Of a stretch of DNA of 47,142 nt, positions 26,001 through 34,671 are shown in pieces. The translations under genes were made by a program, and so were the position numbers. Location of the stretch: assembly GCA_018817005.1 (NCBI GenBank), contig JAHIUF010000003.1, positions 1-47,142 of the forward strand. The letters are read 5' to 3'. The notes under the pieces are model-generated. The model saw only the letters and a program-made list of their open reading frames with translations. It was not told the origin of the DNA and searched no databases. The first letter of the stretch is position 1. Each line of letters opens with the position of its first letter. Source of the stretch: Nanobdellota archaeon (GTDB taxonomy: Archaea > Nanobdellota > Nanobdellia > Woesearchaeales > GCA-2686295).

Positions 26001-29000
26001 TCACCAACAGATATTGGATCAATATTTACTGCTGCGTGCTCTCCAAGTTGGTCGTATACTTCTAATGTTGGTTGATATGTTCCGGTATATTGATAAGTAA
26101 ATATTGGATTTGATTCATAACTAAAGTCGTTTTCATTTCTAGGATCTTTAAAGTCCCAACTAAATGAGTATCCACCATTGCCTTTTATGATTCCAGAATC
26201 AAATGATACTTCAACCGGTATTTCACCAATATATTTATTTGCTGAAGGCCTTATTACTAAAGGATTATGAACTTGGATTGTTTTTAATTTACTGTTTTTA
26301 TTTCCAACAGAATCGGTGACTGTTACAAGTACATTATATTCTCTTGGTTCTTCTGTTGAAAAGCCTGCATCTGATTCGAATAGGTGTGTTGTTGTTGGTG
26401 TGGTTGTTGTTTCAGTTTTGCTATCTCCAAAGTCCCATTTATAGCTAATATAATTGCTAGAACCGCCTGAAACATCTGCATCAAACTCAATCTCTAATGG
26501 GTATGCACCATTATCTTTATCAGCTTCAAGTCCCACTTCAAGTTCTGGATAACCCACTTTTATTTCAATAATCTTTTTGGCAGTGCTAAATCCATCACTA
26601 ACACTTGCTTCTGCAAAATAAGTTCCAATTGAGCTGTATGTATGTGTCGAGTCTTGCTCACTGCTCGTTGTTCCATCCCCAAAGTTCCAGTTATAACTTA
26701 TTGTCGCATCGCCAAGTTTTGTTTCTTCTTTTTCAAATATAGCCCATAAACCACCACCTTGTGTTTCAAAAGAATCATAACATTTTGCACCATTATCAAC
26801 TGTTAATGTGACCATTTGACTGTTATAATAACAGCCATCATCTTGTCCAGAGCAGCAGGTAAGGGTTCCGTAGTGTGTGTCGCATTCACAGGATTCAATG
26901 CTCAAACTATTGGTATTTGCTACGTTATCATAACTATATTTTGTAATTACATTATTATTCATTACTCTTGATGAGAATTGAACTGTTAATGGTGGACTGC
27001 CTCCGCTTGTATCGCTATAAGCGTTTATCTTTACTAATGGTTGCTCAATCTTAATGTTTTCAATTGTTGCAAATGCGTATTGTAAATCATCATCCATTAC
27101 AGTTAGTATTACATTGTAGTTTCCTTTTTTAGTGTATGTGTGCGTTGGGTTTTGTTCACTGCTTGTTGTTCCGTCTCCAAACTCCCATCTATAGTCATAT
27201 TGTCCAGAACCACTACTTGCAGAACCATAAAAAGCCACGTTTACAGGCGCTTTAAGGTCTGATAATTCGAAATAATTAGTTTGTGCAGTTGATTTTATGT
27301 ATGAATCATCATAGCGGGTTATTATGTTTTGAATAATCGTTTTTCCTTCTGCATCAGTAACAGTGAGCGTTGATAAATAATTTCTTAGGTCCAAAAATGT
27401 GTGATGATAATTTTGTTGTCTGCTATCAGTAGTTCCGTCATGTTCAAAATCCCAGGCATATCTGTAAGGTTCAGTACCGCCATGAACTATGGCTTCAAAA
27501 TTAACAATGCAAGGATAATCATCTTTTTTACAAACATTCTTATCAACAGAAATTTCTGCAACCAATGGCCCTTTTTCACATTCATTATTGGCACAGCCAT
27601 AAAAACAATAATCTTCTATTTGACAATCACTGCCGCAAGTGTAATCTCCACCTGATTCAAAACATTCATTGGGTTCACAGGCATATGTTAATCCATCACT
27701 GCAAACTCCGCCACAGCAAAAGTCTGTGAATGAGACTTGGTCAACATCAGCATTGCACATATGATAATCATTATCAGCATCGCAGAATTCCAACTCATCA
27801 ACTATATCTACAGGAATACTTTCAGCCCATTCCTTCATACATTTACCCTGACCTGTAGAACTTGTAGCTGCACAAATTAAACCATCCCTGCATTCAGCAG
27901 TGCAGTCGCAGCTCCTTTCGATTCCGTAGTCACAATCATCATCACAATTATAATTGCCGCCGTAATCAAGATCAGGGCAATTATTATCATCAGTTATAAA
28001 CTCCCAGCCAGGCCACCCTTCGCCGTTATATAAATAAGCTGGTGTGGGTGAAAAATATTTTCTTGCCGTACCATCAACAGAAATCGAGTATGTTGCACCT
28101 GATGTTAAATCATTCTCAAAGTTAATTGTTAGTTGATGTCCGTTATTAACCCAGTTCCAAACAAAATTAAATCCAGAAGTTATTATTATTCCGTCTTTTT
28201 TTATTGTTACTGCATTTTGCATTGTTGGTATATCCATTAAATCGGAAAATGTAATAGTTATAGGGTTGTTAACAGGAACATTATAACCTGTTGGTGTTTT
28301 ATCAACAACTGTTAAAAACCAACATTCATCATGTGTTTCATCATCAATATATCCATCACAGTCATTGTCTATTCCATCAAAACAAAGCTCTCCTGTTTCA
28401 AATCCATTTCTACAGTTTCCGCCGGAATCAACACAATTGGTTGGATCATCACAACAAGCTTCTTTTCCATTACCACTAATTTTATACTCATTTTCATCAT
28501 CACCACAACATTCGTTTGTTGCAAATTGATATTCACCAGGAATCTCTCCCGAGTAACTTGTTGCTTTTGAACCCTTTTCAAGTTGAACTTGATCATAATA
28601 AATTGGATCTAAATTACTATGGTGTCCGTAAAGATAAACTCTCCAACCCTGATTTTCTGTTGAATCACCGTTATCATCATATCTTGGAATTGTAATTGTT
28701 AAGTCTATTGTTTGCCAATCATTATTACCTGCTTTTGTTGTTGTAAAACTTTTTCCCACAACTACTCCTTCTGAATTTTTCCAGTAAGGATTATGAAGAT
28801 TAATATACGCTTGATGATTAGAAGTTGTTTTAAATCTTACAGATAAAGTATAAGTTTCTCCAGGTTCTAATTTGTTTTGACTTTGAACGGTTTGATATAC
28901 TCCCTGCCAACAACCAGTGCTTGAAAGCTTTGCACAATTGCCTGAAAGACAGCCGCTTGTTACTAATTCTTCGTTATAATCCACCCTTGAGTCACAGTTA

Positions 29001-30811
29001 GGAGCCGTGTGAGTGTAGTGTCCCCAACCTTCCCAATCTTTTTCAAAGTCAGGATTTAATATTAGATTTCTTTCTCCTTGAGGAACTCCTTGCGAGCATA
29101 GTTCACAGTTATAATTTAAATCGCAATCTTCCCAGCCATCCATACCAGAGCAATATATTTTTTTGTCATTTTCAACAAGACCAGTGGCTATTTCACTTTG
29201 TTGATTATAACAGTTTGAATCATAGACGCAGTCACTTATTGAGTCACAGCAGCTTTGTGTTTTATCAGTTATTGCAGGACAATTATCACCTTCACAATAA
29301 GCAATAGTTGTTTTGATTAGAGCAACTTCTCCTGAGTCATCACCGCAGCATTTTGCTTGACCTTCAGCTTGTGAATTCCAGCAATTAGTGCTTGTATGAC
29401 CATCAATGGTTGCAAGATAGCAACCTTTAGCTGTTTCCAAACAACCGCAGATTGGCATTGCAAGATCTCCATCTGTTGACCATTCACCCGGTTCTTGTCC
29501 TCCGCAATAAGCAGTTTCCATTATACAAGGACTGGCAGCATCATTATTATCTTGTATGTAATCAGTCATGTCAGAATCGTAATCTCGACATATTCCATTT
29601 AATACGCAATCATTTGCATCATCACAACAGGCTTTATCATTGCTGTTAGTAATATCTCCTTCTTTTATTCTAGAGTGTTCTTCTGAGTCATCTCCACAAC
29701 AAGCACTTTTCCAACAAGCACTTTCTGCATTGCCTTCTGATAATCCTAAGAACAACGGTTTATTTATATTATTGTTTCCAGCACATTCACTTTTTGTTTC
29801 AAGCGTGTCTGCTTCGTCATTTAATTGATTATCACCGCACTCAATAAGAACTTGTATATTCCCCAAATAACCACCAACACCTTGTCCGCCTGCATTGCCA
29901 GAAGTGCAACCACTCTCACTATCTTGTCCTCCTGCGCCTCCTGCACCTCCAATGCCAGGAGAAATATCAATGTTAAATGATTCTTTACCACAATCTGTTG
30001 TCCAACAGGATAAATCGCCGACAGTGATTTCTATTGTTCCGCCATCACCGCCTCCGCCTCCGCCGCTTCCACCAGAAGGTTCTCCACATCCAACACAGCC
30101 AAATCCTGTATCTTTATCATCTCCGCCGTCTCCGCCGTCTCCGCCATTTCCGCCTTTAGCAGATATTAAATGGTTTTCCCCTAAATAAATTTTTTGAGCA
30201 TCAATAATGAGTTTTCCGCCTCCGCCTCCGCCAAAACCTCCTGTGCTGGCGCCACCCTTATCATCATTGCATCCTTTTCCCTTATCTGCTCCATCATATC
30301 CAGGTTCACCATATTTTCCATCAACAATTATATTTCCATAAAGGTTAATTTCTGTTGATATTATGTTTACTTGTGCGCCTGCTTGTGTTTCTACTGGCAC
30401 AGTTCCATGATTACAATTATTATCAGGACACTCAGACGCGTATGATCCTTTTCCACCATTCGAACCCTTATAGCCGGGTCCTCCGCCTCCACCTGATCCT
30501 CCTATTCCGCCAACACCAGTTGTGCTAGAACTTCTTGGTTGTCCAAATAGTGTTATGAACCGTAATTTGACGTTATCTTCAATTTGTAGTTTTTCTATGA
30601 TAAAGGTGTATTCAGTTAATTGAGGGGTATTGAATGTTACTAATTGATCAGATTTTATAATACAGTCTCCTGTGTATGTTTGTCCAGGATAAATTTTTAC
30701 ACCGTTATTGTTACATAATATATACTTATTATTGCCCAAAACAGTATTTGACAGCAGTACTACTACTAAGAACGAGATGATTATTTTAATACTTAAAGTT
30801 GATTTGTTCAT
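23006..30811 (-). CDS. Giant (2601 aa) secreted Cys-rich PKD-domain protein
   Basis: Signal peptide (1-26); a Gly-rich, beta-helix-like region (about 94-310, runs of Gly with KLIIDAQKIYLGENHLI); Cys-rich modules with CCGDD (three between about 370 and 800, one near the C-terminus); DGIDNDCDGYIDD (about 814); a Big_5-like domain (about 837-930); five PKD-like domains (about 1110-1570; WEFGDGTTSSEQ, WNFGDGTTSSEQ, WDFGDSKTE and two variants); two carbohydrate-binding-like sandwiches (NPDFEKDWEGW near 583, NGDFEF near 1934); DUF4215-like Cys repeats (about 2158-2250). No catalytic motif or anchor seen. It starts one base after the stop of the previous gene, so it belongs to that operon. Confidence 0.85.
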   Translation of the reverse strand: MNKSTLSIKIIISFLVVVLLSNTVLGNNKYILCNNNGVKIYPGQTYTGDCIIKSDQLVTFNTPQLTEYTFIIEKLQIEDNVKLRFITLFGQPRSSSTTGVGGIGGSGGGGGPGYKGSNGGKGSYASECPDNNCNHGTVPVETQAGAQVNIISTEINLYGNIIVDGKYGEPGYDGADKGKGCNDDKGGASTGGFGGGGGGKLIIDAQKIYLGENHLISAKGGNGGDGGDGGDDKDTGFGCVGCGEPSGGSGGGGGGDGGTIEITVGDLSCWTTDCGKESFNIDISPGIGGAGGAGGQDSESGCTSGNAGGQGVGGYLGNIQVLIECGDNQLNDEADTLETKSECAGNNNINKPLFLGLSEGNAESACWKSACCGDDSEEHSRIKEGDITNSNDKACCDDANDCVLNGICRDYDSDMTDYIQDNNDAASPCIMETAYCGGQEPGEWSTDGDLAMPICGCLETAKGCYLATIDGHTSTNCWNSQAEGQAKCCGDDSGEVALIKTTIAYCEGDNCPAITDKTQSCCDSISDCVYDSNCYNQQSEIATGLVENDKKIYCSGMDGWEDCDLNYNCELCSQGVPQGERNLILNPDFEKDWEGWGHYTHTAPNCDSRVDYNEELVTSGCLSGNCAKLSSTGCWQGVYQTVQSQNKLEPGETYTLSVRFKTTSNHQAYINLHNPYWKNSEGVVVGKSFTTTKAGNNDWQTIDLTITIPRYDDNGDSTENQGWRVYLYGHHSNLDPIYYDQVQLEKGSKATSYSGEIPGEYQFATNECCGDDENEYKISGNGKEACCDDPTNCVDSGGNCRNGFETGELCFDGIDNDCDGYIDDETHDECWFLTVVDKTPTGYNVPVNNPITITFSDLMDIPTMQNAVTIKKDGIIITSGFNFVWNWVNNGHQLTINFENDLTSGATYSISVDGTARKYFSPTPAYLYNGEGWPGWEFITDDNNCPDLDYGGNYNCDDDCDYGIERSCDCTAECRDGLICAATSSTGQGKCMKEWAESIPVDIVDELEFCDADNDYHMCNADVDQVSFTDFCCGGVCSDGLTYACEPNECFESGGDYTCGSDCQIEDYCFYGCANNECEKGPLVAEISVDKNVCKKDDYPCIVNFEAIVHGGTEPYRYAWDFEHDGTTDSRQQNYHHTFLDLRNYLSTLTVTDAEGKTIIQNIITRYDDSYIKSTAQTNYFELSDLKAPVNVAFYGSASSGSGQYDYRWEFGDGTTSSEQNPTHTYTKKGNYNVILTVMDDDLQYAFATIENIKIEQPLVKINAYSDTSGGSPPLTVQFSSRVMNNNVITKYSYDNVANTNSLSIESCECDTHYGTLTCCSGQDDGCYYNSQMVTLTVDNGAKCYDSFETQGGGLWAIFEKEETKLGDATISYNWNFGDGTTSSEQDSTHTYSSIGTYFAEASVSDGFSTAKKIIEIKVGYPELEVGLEADKDNGAYPLEIEFDADVSGGSSNYISYKWDFGDSKTETTTTPTTTHLFESDAGFSTEEPREYNVLVTVTDSVGNKNSKLKTIQVHNPLVIRPSANKYIGEIPVEVSFDSGIIKGNGGYSFSWDFKDPRNENDFSYESNPIFTYQYTGTYQPTLEVYDQLGEHAAVNIDPISVGERLHCNPNAPEEEKTLMGKFSPVLKGYGIDYYGLPSSGQGFKVESLDNSQTLTIKSGSISLDKGIINKNGIQSLNLNNALEGQNFLMFNGDLSLKYCDEYCLESDKVSEIIASPESIAGLQISDGSLNGWILDIRQFQFPLYCDAQSGFESDNCLGDDKTWQPTDSEICPGDSICHPDGTCKAQQICSLTKAKWSMTVEDDGIIDEIHAKPGDTVYLLIEGKDCNDKELTFFIMDEDANERDDKVKIVPTNKRFGSDGKIYDAISWVVEEQVEDDETFGLEYYFIVNTGGNIAGLEDSIASSNKILVGPTCEDGTAYGECNGYKNYCGFENHILNGDFEFVEDNLITDWYFESENIELTTNYVYRGSNALRTDNNYAHVSQSFINVESESTYLLTFFAASDIENELMIRLYFYDENGNEMSARLENWDECIDEYCVKKTINVAGFTYDKYSETFEIPVNAHMMSLHIGSGYNFEENKYLYIDSINLENQGENVKLLPNCFLCGCAAGIECGFYGECLDVCEDNTPKGSCSVDQPQYCGNANLLENAGLKRIVGETFTYCGDGVVQELNDQGIVELCDGNARGSCPGLCKPDCICAEVTCMDGIINQESEVCDIQADTILEGAKANCIGRCDDNCECGPAPTCQEGLLNRECSCGGTICSPGYYCCGGTCSVSCNEVQIKTTDTITNSIVDEIGGWCHMTDGSDERYYLDPNDMKSGTVCNEESCLCDENEKCVNRYMATDILLMSTDQYCVDRMIGKDCMEDGKVTGDVCECGKKLNDIVNFAGSISAVACTTSKHPIACFAWLTVVLANNCVYSKSQDCSAGISMDTCTSDNLYVKEKYINGAGANDAIETITLPCDTDLSPNFVCQGGACVDSDTSETACLTADRGFVWTGSFCCGDDIGENVVEANGNTGCCYGIIDVPNANHDCIPVQPDICPETFDDDINKCGIEKSCMFVNGMSKKGSELGFTEAQGFRSVNADYMCNGYNWVYVDLDEVEG

Positions 30812-30812
30812 C

Positions 30813-33386
30813 TTATTGTTCTACAATTTTAATAATAATCTTTGGTTTTGTTTTCATTGATTGGATATGTGCAACTGGCTTTACTTCCAAAACATTTGAT
30901 TTAATAGATGTTATGGAATCAGGGTTTAGTTTATTGCCTCTTACTGTTGCTGTGAAATAATATTTTGGATTGCATGGCTCGCTGAAATCACATTGTGGAA
31001 GCTCTGCTTTTTGAGCAATGCTTTTTAGTTGTTCATCATAATATGTTGAACCATCAGAAGCTATGAAAAAATTTCTGTCTGTATCAAATGCAGGCAAGTA
31101 AGCAGTGATTTTTGCACCACCATAATTAATATCTACTGTTTTTCCTTTAGATATTATTTTGTTTGTTTCAGCAAAGTTAGTTTCGAGACTTATGCTTAAC
31201 TGGTTTGTTGAAGAAGCAATAGCATATCCTGTTGGGATTCCATCATTAACAGAGTATAAAATTTCATCGCCAGTTTTTAAAGTGACATCAATTGATTTAA
31301 TTGCAGAATCAACTGTTATGCTTTCAACACTATCGGCACTTTTAACACCATCAACACTGCTAGTTGTTAATGGTTTACGTCTTAATATTTGAAGCTCTGG
31401 AAATGCATTTTCACAATCTTCTTCTTTACAGTTCTTCCCAACTTGTGAAGCTAATGGTTTTATTCGTTCATTGTTTACAAGACAAGTATTTTTAGATACA
31501 CAAGATGTTTCTTTGTATTCTGAAACCCACTCTTTACTGGCTTCATTATTTGTCATGATGTTTGTCAAAAAAGAGTTTTCTGGCTTTTCCTGTTCACCAA
31601 TGGCCTGTTTTTTTATTACAAATGAAACTTTAATGTTGTCACAATTCTTTCCAGACACAAATAATTGAACTGGTACTTGTTCATCTATTGATTCAAGAAT
31701 AATACTCTCTTGTTCTTCAACTATTGAATAACTATTCGTGTTTACTTGTTCATCATATTCTTTGTTAAGTGAAACCTGTGCTTTGAATAATTTTGAATTG
31801 TTTTTCTCATCAAGACTGCTTATTATTTCATCAATTTTTTCCAATAGTTGTTCTTTGTTTTCGTTATCGCTATTTATTATGTCTTCTTTTAAAGCAGCAA
31901 ACAACTGCCTATTATCTCTTAGAATATTCGCGGTTTTATCAGTATCATAATAAGGATTGTTTATTGTTATTTTGTTATACACATTAGTAATCTTTTTTGC
32001 AGATTCACTATCATATTCTTCAGCAATATCTAATAAAACTCCTTTTTGATTAGTTATTAGTTTTTCATAATCAATAGCGGTATCTGTTTGTTTATTATTT
32101 TTGAAATCAAGTTTTTTTAGGGTTTCATAAAGAATTGGTTTTGCTTCTTTTATCTCAGGGGATTCTAATTTTAAGATTAAGCTTTCAGTTCCTTTACTTG
32201 GTCTCCAATACGCATCCGTTAATATGCATGGCATTCCGAATGTTTTGTTGACTTGAATAGATTTACCAGTTGGGCAATGCTTATCAGGAATTATATCGCC
32301 AATGATGCCAATGTTTAATCCTTCAAGTTCCATAAGTTCTTCTTTATCTATGTTACCAATGAGACAGTAATCAACAATTATAGGTTCATTTTTAGGAGGT
32401 TCTACATAATCAGGAATAGGTATTTCTTCATCCTCTTCTATTGCTCTATCACTTGTAAATTCTTCAAAACTAATAGCGTATCCTGTTATTAATGAACCCA
32501 TATCCGTATCACAAGAATCAGCGCAAACTCCGTTTTTCGCGACTTTTCCAGGTTTTGAACAACAAGCAGTAGTTCTATCACAGCTATACGCATAGAATTC
32601 TTTGCTATCATCACCACAACAATTACCCTGTCCGGATTCATAATATCCTAAAAACCAAATCTTGTTACAACTTGACTCTTGACAATCAGCAATATTTGTG
32701 TCAGCGTTTGGATGCAGCGGACATAACAAATTATCATCCTTGTTTGTGCAGGGAACACATGGACCGCCGCAATCAATTCCTGTTTCATCTTGATTTTGTA
32801 TTCCATCAGTACAGCTATATAATATTGGATTATTTGTTAGTGACTGCTCATATGCTGTTTGAAATAAGATTATATTGTTTTCAACGAGAATTTGACCTGT
32901 TAGGTTGACACCTTTTATCTTTGTAACATTCATGCTTAGTCCTGTTGGACAAAATTCGCTTATTGGGTATCCGCCAACTGATATTCCTTTATCAACAAGC
33001 AACTCTAGTTCTAAAGAAAGTTCTCCTTTTAAGCAATACTCTGAAAAATCATAGTTTTTGAATCCTTCAAGACACATTCCTTCTTTGACTTGGTCTTCTG
33101 GATTATCACAACAAGCAACTGTTTCGTCTTCACCAGTTATTAAGTATTCGTATGCATCGTCACCACAACAATTATTCACGCCTTTTTCAAAAATCATTGT
33201 TTCACTATACGCGTTTGTTGATAATTTACATCCAACAACACAATGCTTGATATCATAATCACAATCATATCCATCACAATAAGTGCATTGTAAATTATTA
33301 TCAGGATCTGCGAGAACAAAACTTAATGAAACCAAAATTATCAAAAGTAAAAAGATTGTTTTAACAAATTTTATTTTATTGGTCAT
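30813..33386 (-). CDS. Secreted Cys-rich surface protein, 857 aa
   Basis: I start it at ATG 33386 (MTNKIKFVKTIFLLLIILVS), which gives a good signal peptide and an 11-bp overlap with the preceding gene; the longer in-frame reading to 33623 would lie inside that gene. It carries two CCGDD modules (CCGDDAYEY and CCGDDSKEF), one ETGIDCGGPC repeat, a long charged helical segment (about 440-560, possible coiled coil) and a beta-rich C-terminus. No enzyme signature. Translation is coupled to the 402-aa gene upstream and the 2601-aa gene downstream. Confidence 0.82.
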   Translation of the reverse strand: MTNKIKFVKTIFLLLIILVSLSFVLADPDNNLQCTYCDGYDCDYDIKHCVVGCKLSTNAYSETMIFEKGVNNCCGDDAYEYLITGEDETVACCDNPEDQVKEGMCLEGFKNYDFSEYCLKGELSLELELLVDKGISVGGYPISEFCPTGLSMNVTKIKGVNLTGQILVENNIILFQTAYEQSLTNNPILYSCTDGIQNQDETGIDCGGPCVPCTNKDDNLLCPLHPNADTNIADCQESSCNKIWFLGYYESGQGNCCGDDSKEFYAYSCDRTTACCSKPGKVAKNGVCADSCDTDMGSLITGYAISFEEFTSDRAIEEDEEIPIPDYVEPPKNEPIIVDYCLIGNIDKEELMELEGLNIGIIGDIIPDKHCPTGKSIQVNKTFGMPCILTDAYWRPSKGTESLILKLESPEIKEAKPILYETLKKLDFKNNKQTDTAIDYEKLITNQKGVLLDIAEEYDSESAKKITNVYNKITINNPYYDTDKTANILRDNRQLFAALKEDIINSDNENKEQLLEKIDEIISSLDEKNNSKLFKAQVSLNKEYDEQVNTNSYSIVEEQESIILESIDEQVPVQLFVSGKNCDNIKVSFVIKKQAIGEQEKPENSFLTNIMTNNEASKEWVSEYKETSCVSKNTCLVNNERIKPLASQVGKNCKEEDCENAFPELQILRRKPLTTSSVDGVKSADSVESITVDSAIKSIDVTLKTGDEILYSVNDGIPTGYAIASSTNQLSISLETNFAETNKIISKGKTVDINYGGAKITAYLPAFDTDRNFFIASDGSTYYDEQLKSIAQKAELPQCDFSEPCNPKYYFTATVRGNKLNPDSITSIKSNVLEVKPVAHIQSMKTKPKIIIKIVEQ

Positions 33387-34584
33387 TTTTAACATTGATA
33401 ATAAATTTTTCTGAATCTTGAGAAACATCTCCTCTAATCTCAATATATGCTGCTGATGTGCAATCATTTTGGAAAGCAACAAATCCTTCCGGACAACCAC
33501 AAATCGAGGCTTTGCGAACAAGTTTTCCTTGTAAATCACAAAACCATGGTGCTCCAAAAACAAATGATTGGGAGCAATGGTTAGAGGCTGTTCCGTCCTT
33601 ACAATAAACCGGGTTGACAACAATTATTTTCATTGTTATGCCGCTTTGTAGCACTCTATCTGAAACAATAAATGTGATCTCATATTCACCTACTTGTTCA
33701 GGTATGGGCTGCCAGTTAAAGACACCCACAGGAGTCAAAATTGATCTTAGGGGCATGTTTTCTGCAGAAAATGAAACCTGCATCCCTTCAGGATCATAAG
33801 CCTTTATCTGAAAACTTATGACATCTCCGGCATCAACATATTTATTTTCTATTGGTGTGATAACTGGCGCGTTGTTGATATCTGTTTTCTCATCACATAT
33901 CTTAGGACAACTTCCACCGCAATCAACTCCTGTTTCATCACCATTTTGGATGTTGTCATTACAAGCAGGTATTATGATATCGCAAGAAGTACATGGTCCT
34001 CCGCAATCAATACCAGTTTCGCCTTGGTTTTGAATACCATCACTACAACTAGGATTTGAAGTGCAAGGGTCACATGGTCCTCCACAATCAATTCCTATTT
34101 CACCCTGATTTTTTATATTATCATCACAAGTTGGACAAGCTCTGCAAGGCCCTCCGCAGTCAATGCTTGTTTCGCCCTGATTTTTGGTACCATCAGTACA
34201 ACTTGGACAGGGAGTGCATATTATTCCCCCGCAGTCAATTCCAAGTTCTCCTTTATCTCTTTTACCATTAAAACATCCTGGTCGAATCTTGTCCTCATAA
34301 ATGGAGATTATGTCCTTGCCACTACTTTTTATCTGTCCACAATCAACTTCATTAGCATTCTTTTTTAAATCTTCATAGAAACTATTAACATCAAGAATCT
34401 CGTCTATAGTATAAGAAGTGCTTAAAGGATTTTTGAAATAAGAAATAATCATTTGTTTTAAGTCTTCTTTCACCCTGTTAACATTTCTTAGTTCATCAGG
34501 ACAAGGGATAAATGCATAAGAAAAACTGGTTGATAAAATTATAACTATCACTAATGTAACAATTAGTTTATTCCACTGCGAAAT
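33376..34584 (-). CDS. Secreted protein with GIDCGGPC repeats, probable AUU start
   Basis: The first conventional start, GTG 34551, leaves a truncated signal peptide and no Shine-Dalgarno. Eleven codons further up, ATT at 34584-34582 lies six bases after GGGGGGA and gives MISQWNKLIVTLVIVIILST, a proper signal peptide, so I take ATT (402 aa). The mature N-terminus (CPDEL..., VDCG.IKSSGKDI..IYE) is paralogous to that of the subtilisin-like protein upstream. Next come five repeats of the form C-DGI-NQGETGIDCGGPC, then a He_PIG/cadherin-like domain (about 240-320) and a CGCPEGF module. Its own TATA box is at about 34635. Confidence 0.72.
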   Translation of the reverse strand: MSQWNKLIVTLVIVIILSTSFSYAFIPCPDELRNVNRVKEDLKQMIISYFKNPLSTSYTIDEILDVNSFYEDLKKNANEVDCGQIKSSGKDIISIYEDKIRPGCFNGKRDKGELGIDCGGIICTPCPSCTDGTKNQGETSIDCGGPCRACPTCDDNIKNQGEIGIDCGGPCDPCTSNPSCSDGIQNQGETGIDCGGPCTSCDIIIPACNDNIQNGDETGVDCGGSCPKICDEKTDINNAPVITPIENKYVDAGDVISFQIKAYDPEGMQVSFSAENMPLRSILTPVGVFNWQPIPEQVGEYEITFIVSDRVLQSGITMKIIVVNPVYCKDGTASNHCSQSFVFGAPWFCDLQGKLVRKASICGCPEGFVAFQNDCTSAAYIEIRGDVSQDSEKFIINVKNDQ

Positions 34585-34630
34585 CTTAAATCCCCCCTTA
34601 AAATCCTCTTTTTAAAATAAATTTATCTTC

Positions 34631-34652
34631 TACTATTTAAATGTTTTTTTTT
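34631..34652 (-). promoter_or_regulatory. Promoter of the GIDCGGPC-repeat protein operon
   Basis: On the minus strand a run of A is followed by CATTTAAATAGTA. Its 22 bases equal 1599-1620 upstream of the small Cys protein. Predicted initiation about 25 bp downstream gives a leader of about 30 bases that contains GGGGGGA before the ATT start. Confidence 0.55.
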
Positions 34653-34671
34653 GGGTTTTAACAACAAAAAA

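Noticed and set aside
29895-30188. Pro/Ser-rich plus-strand ORF
   Set aside because: It is the antisense of the Gly-rich region of the 2601-aa protein; GGN codons read backwards give Pro-rich frames.
33387-33623. N-terminal extension of the 857-aa protein
   Set aside because: The extension lies inside the preceding gene in another frame, and the signal peptide begins at ATG 33386.
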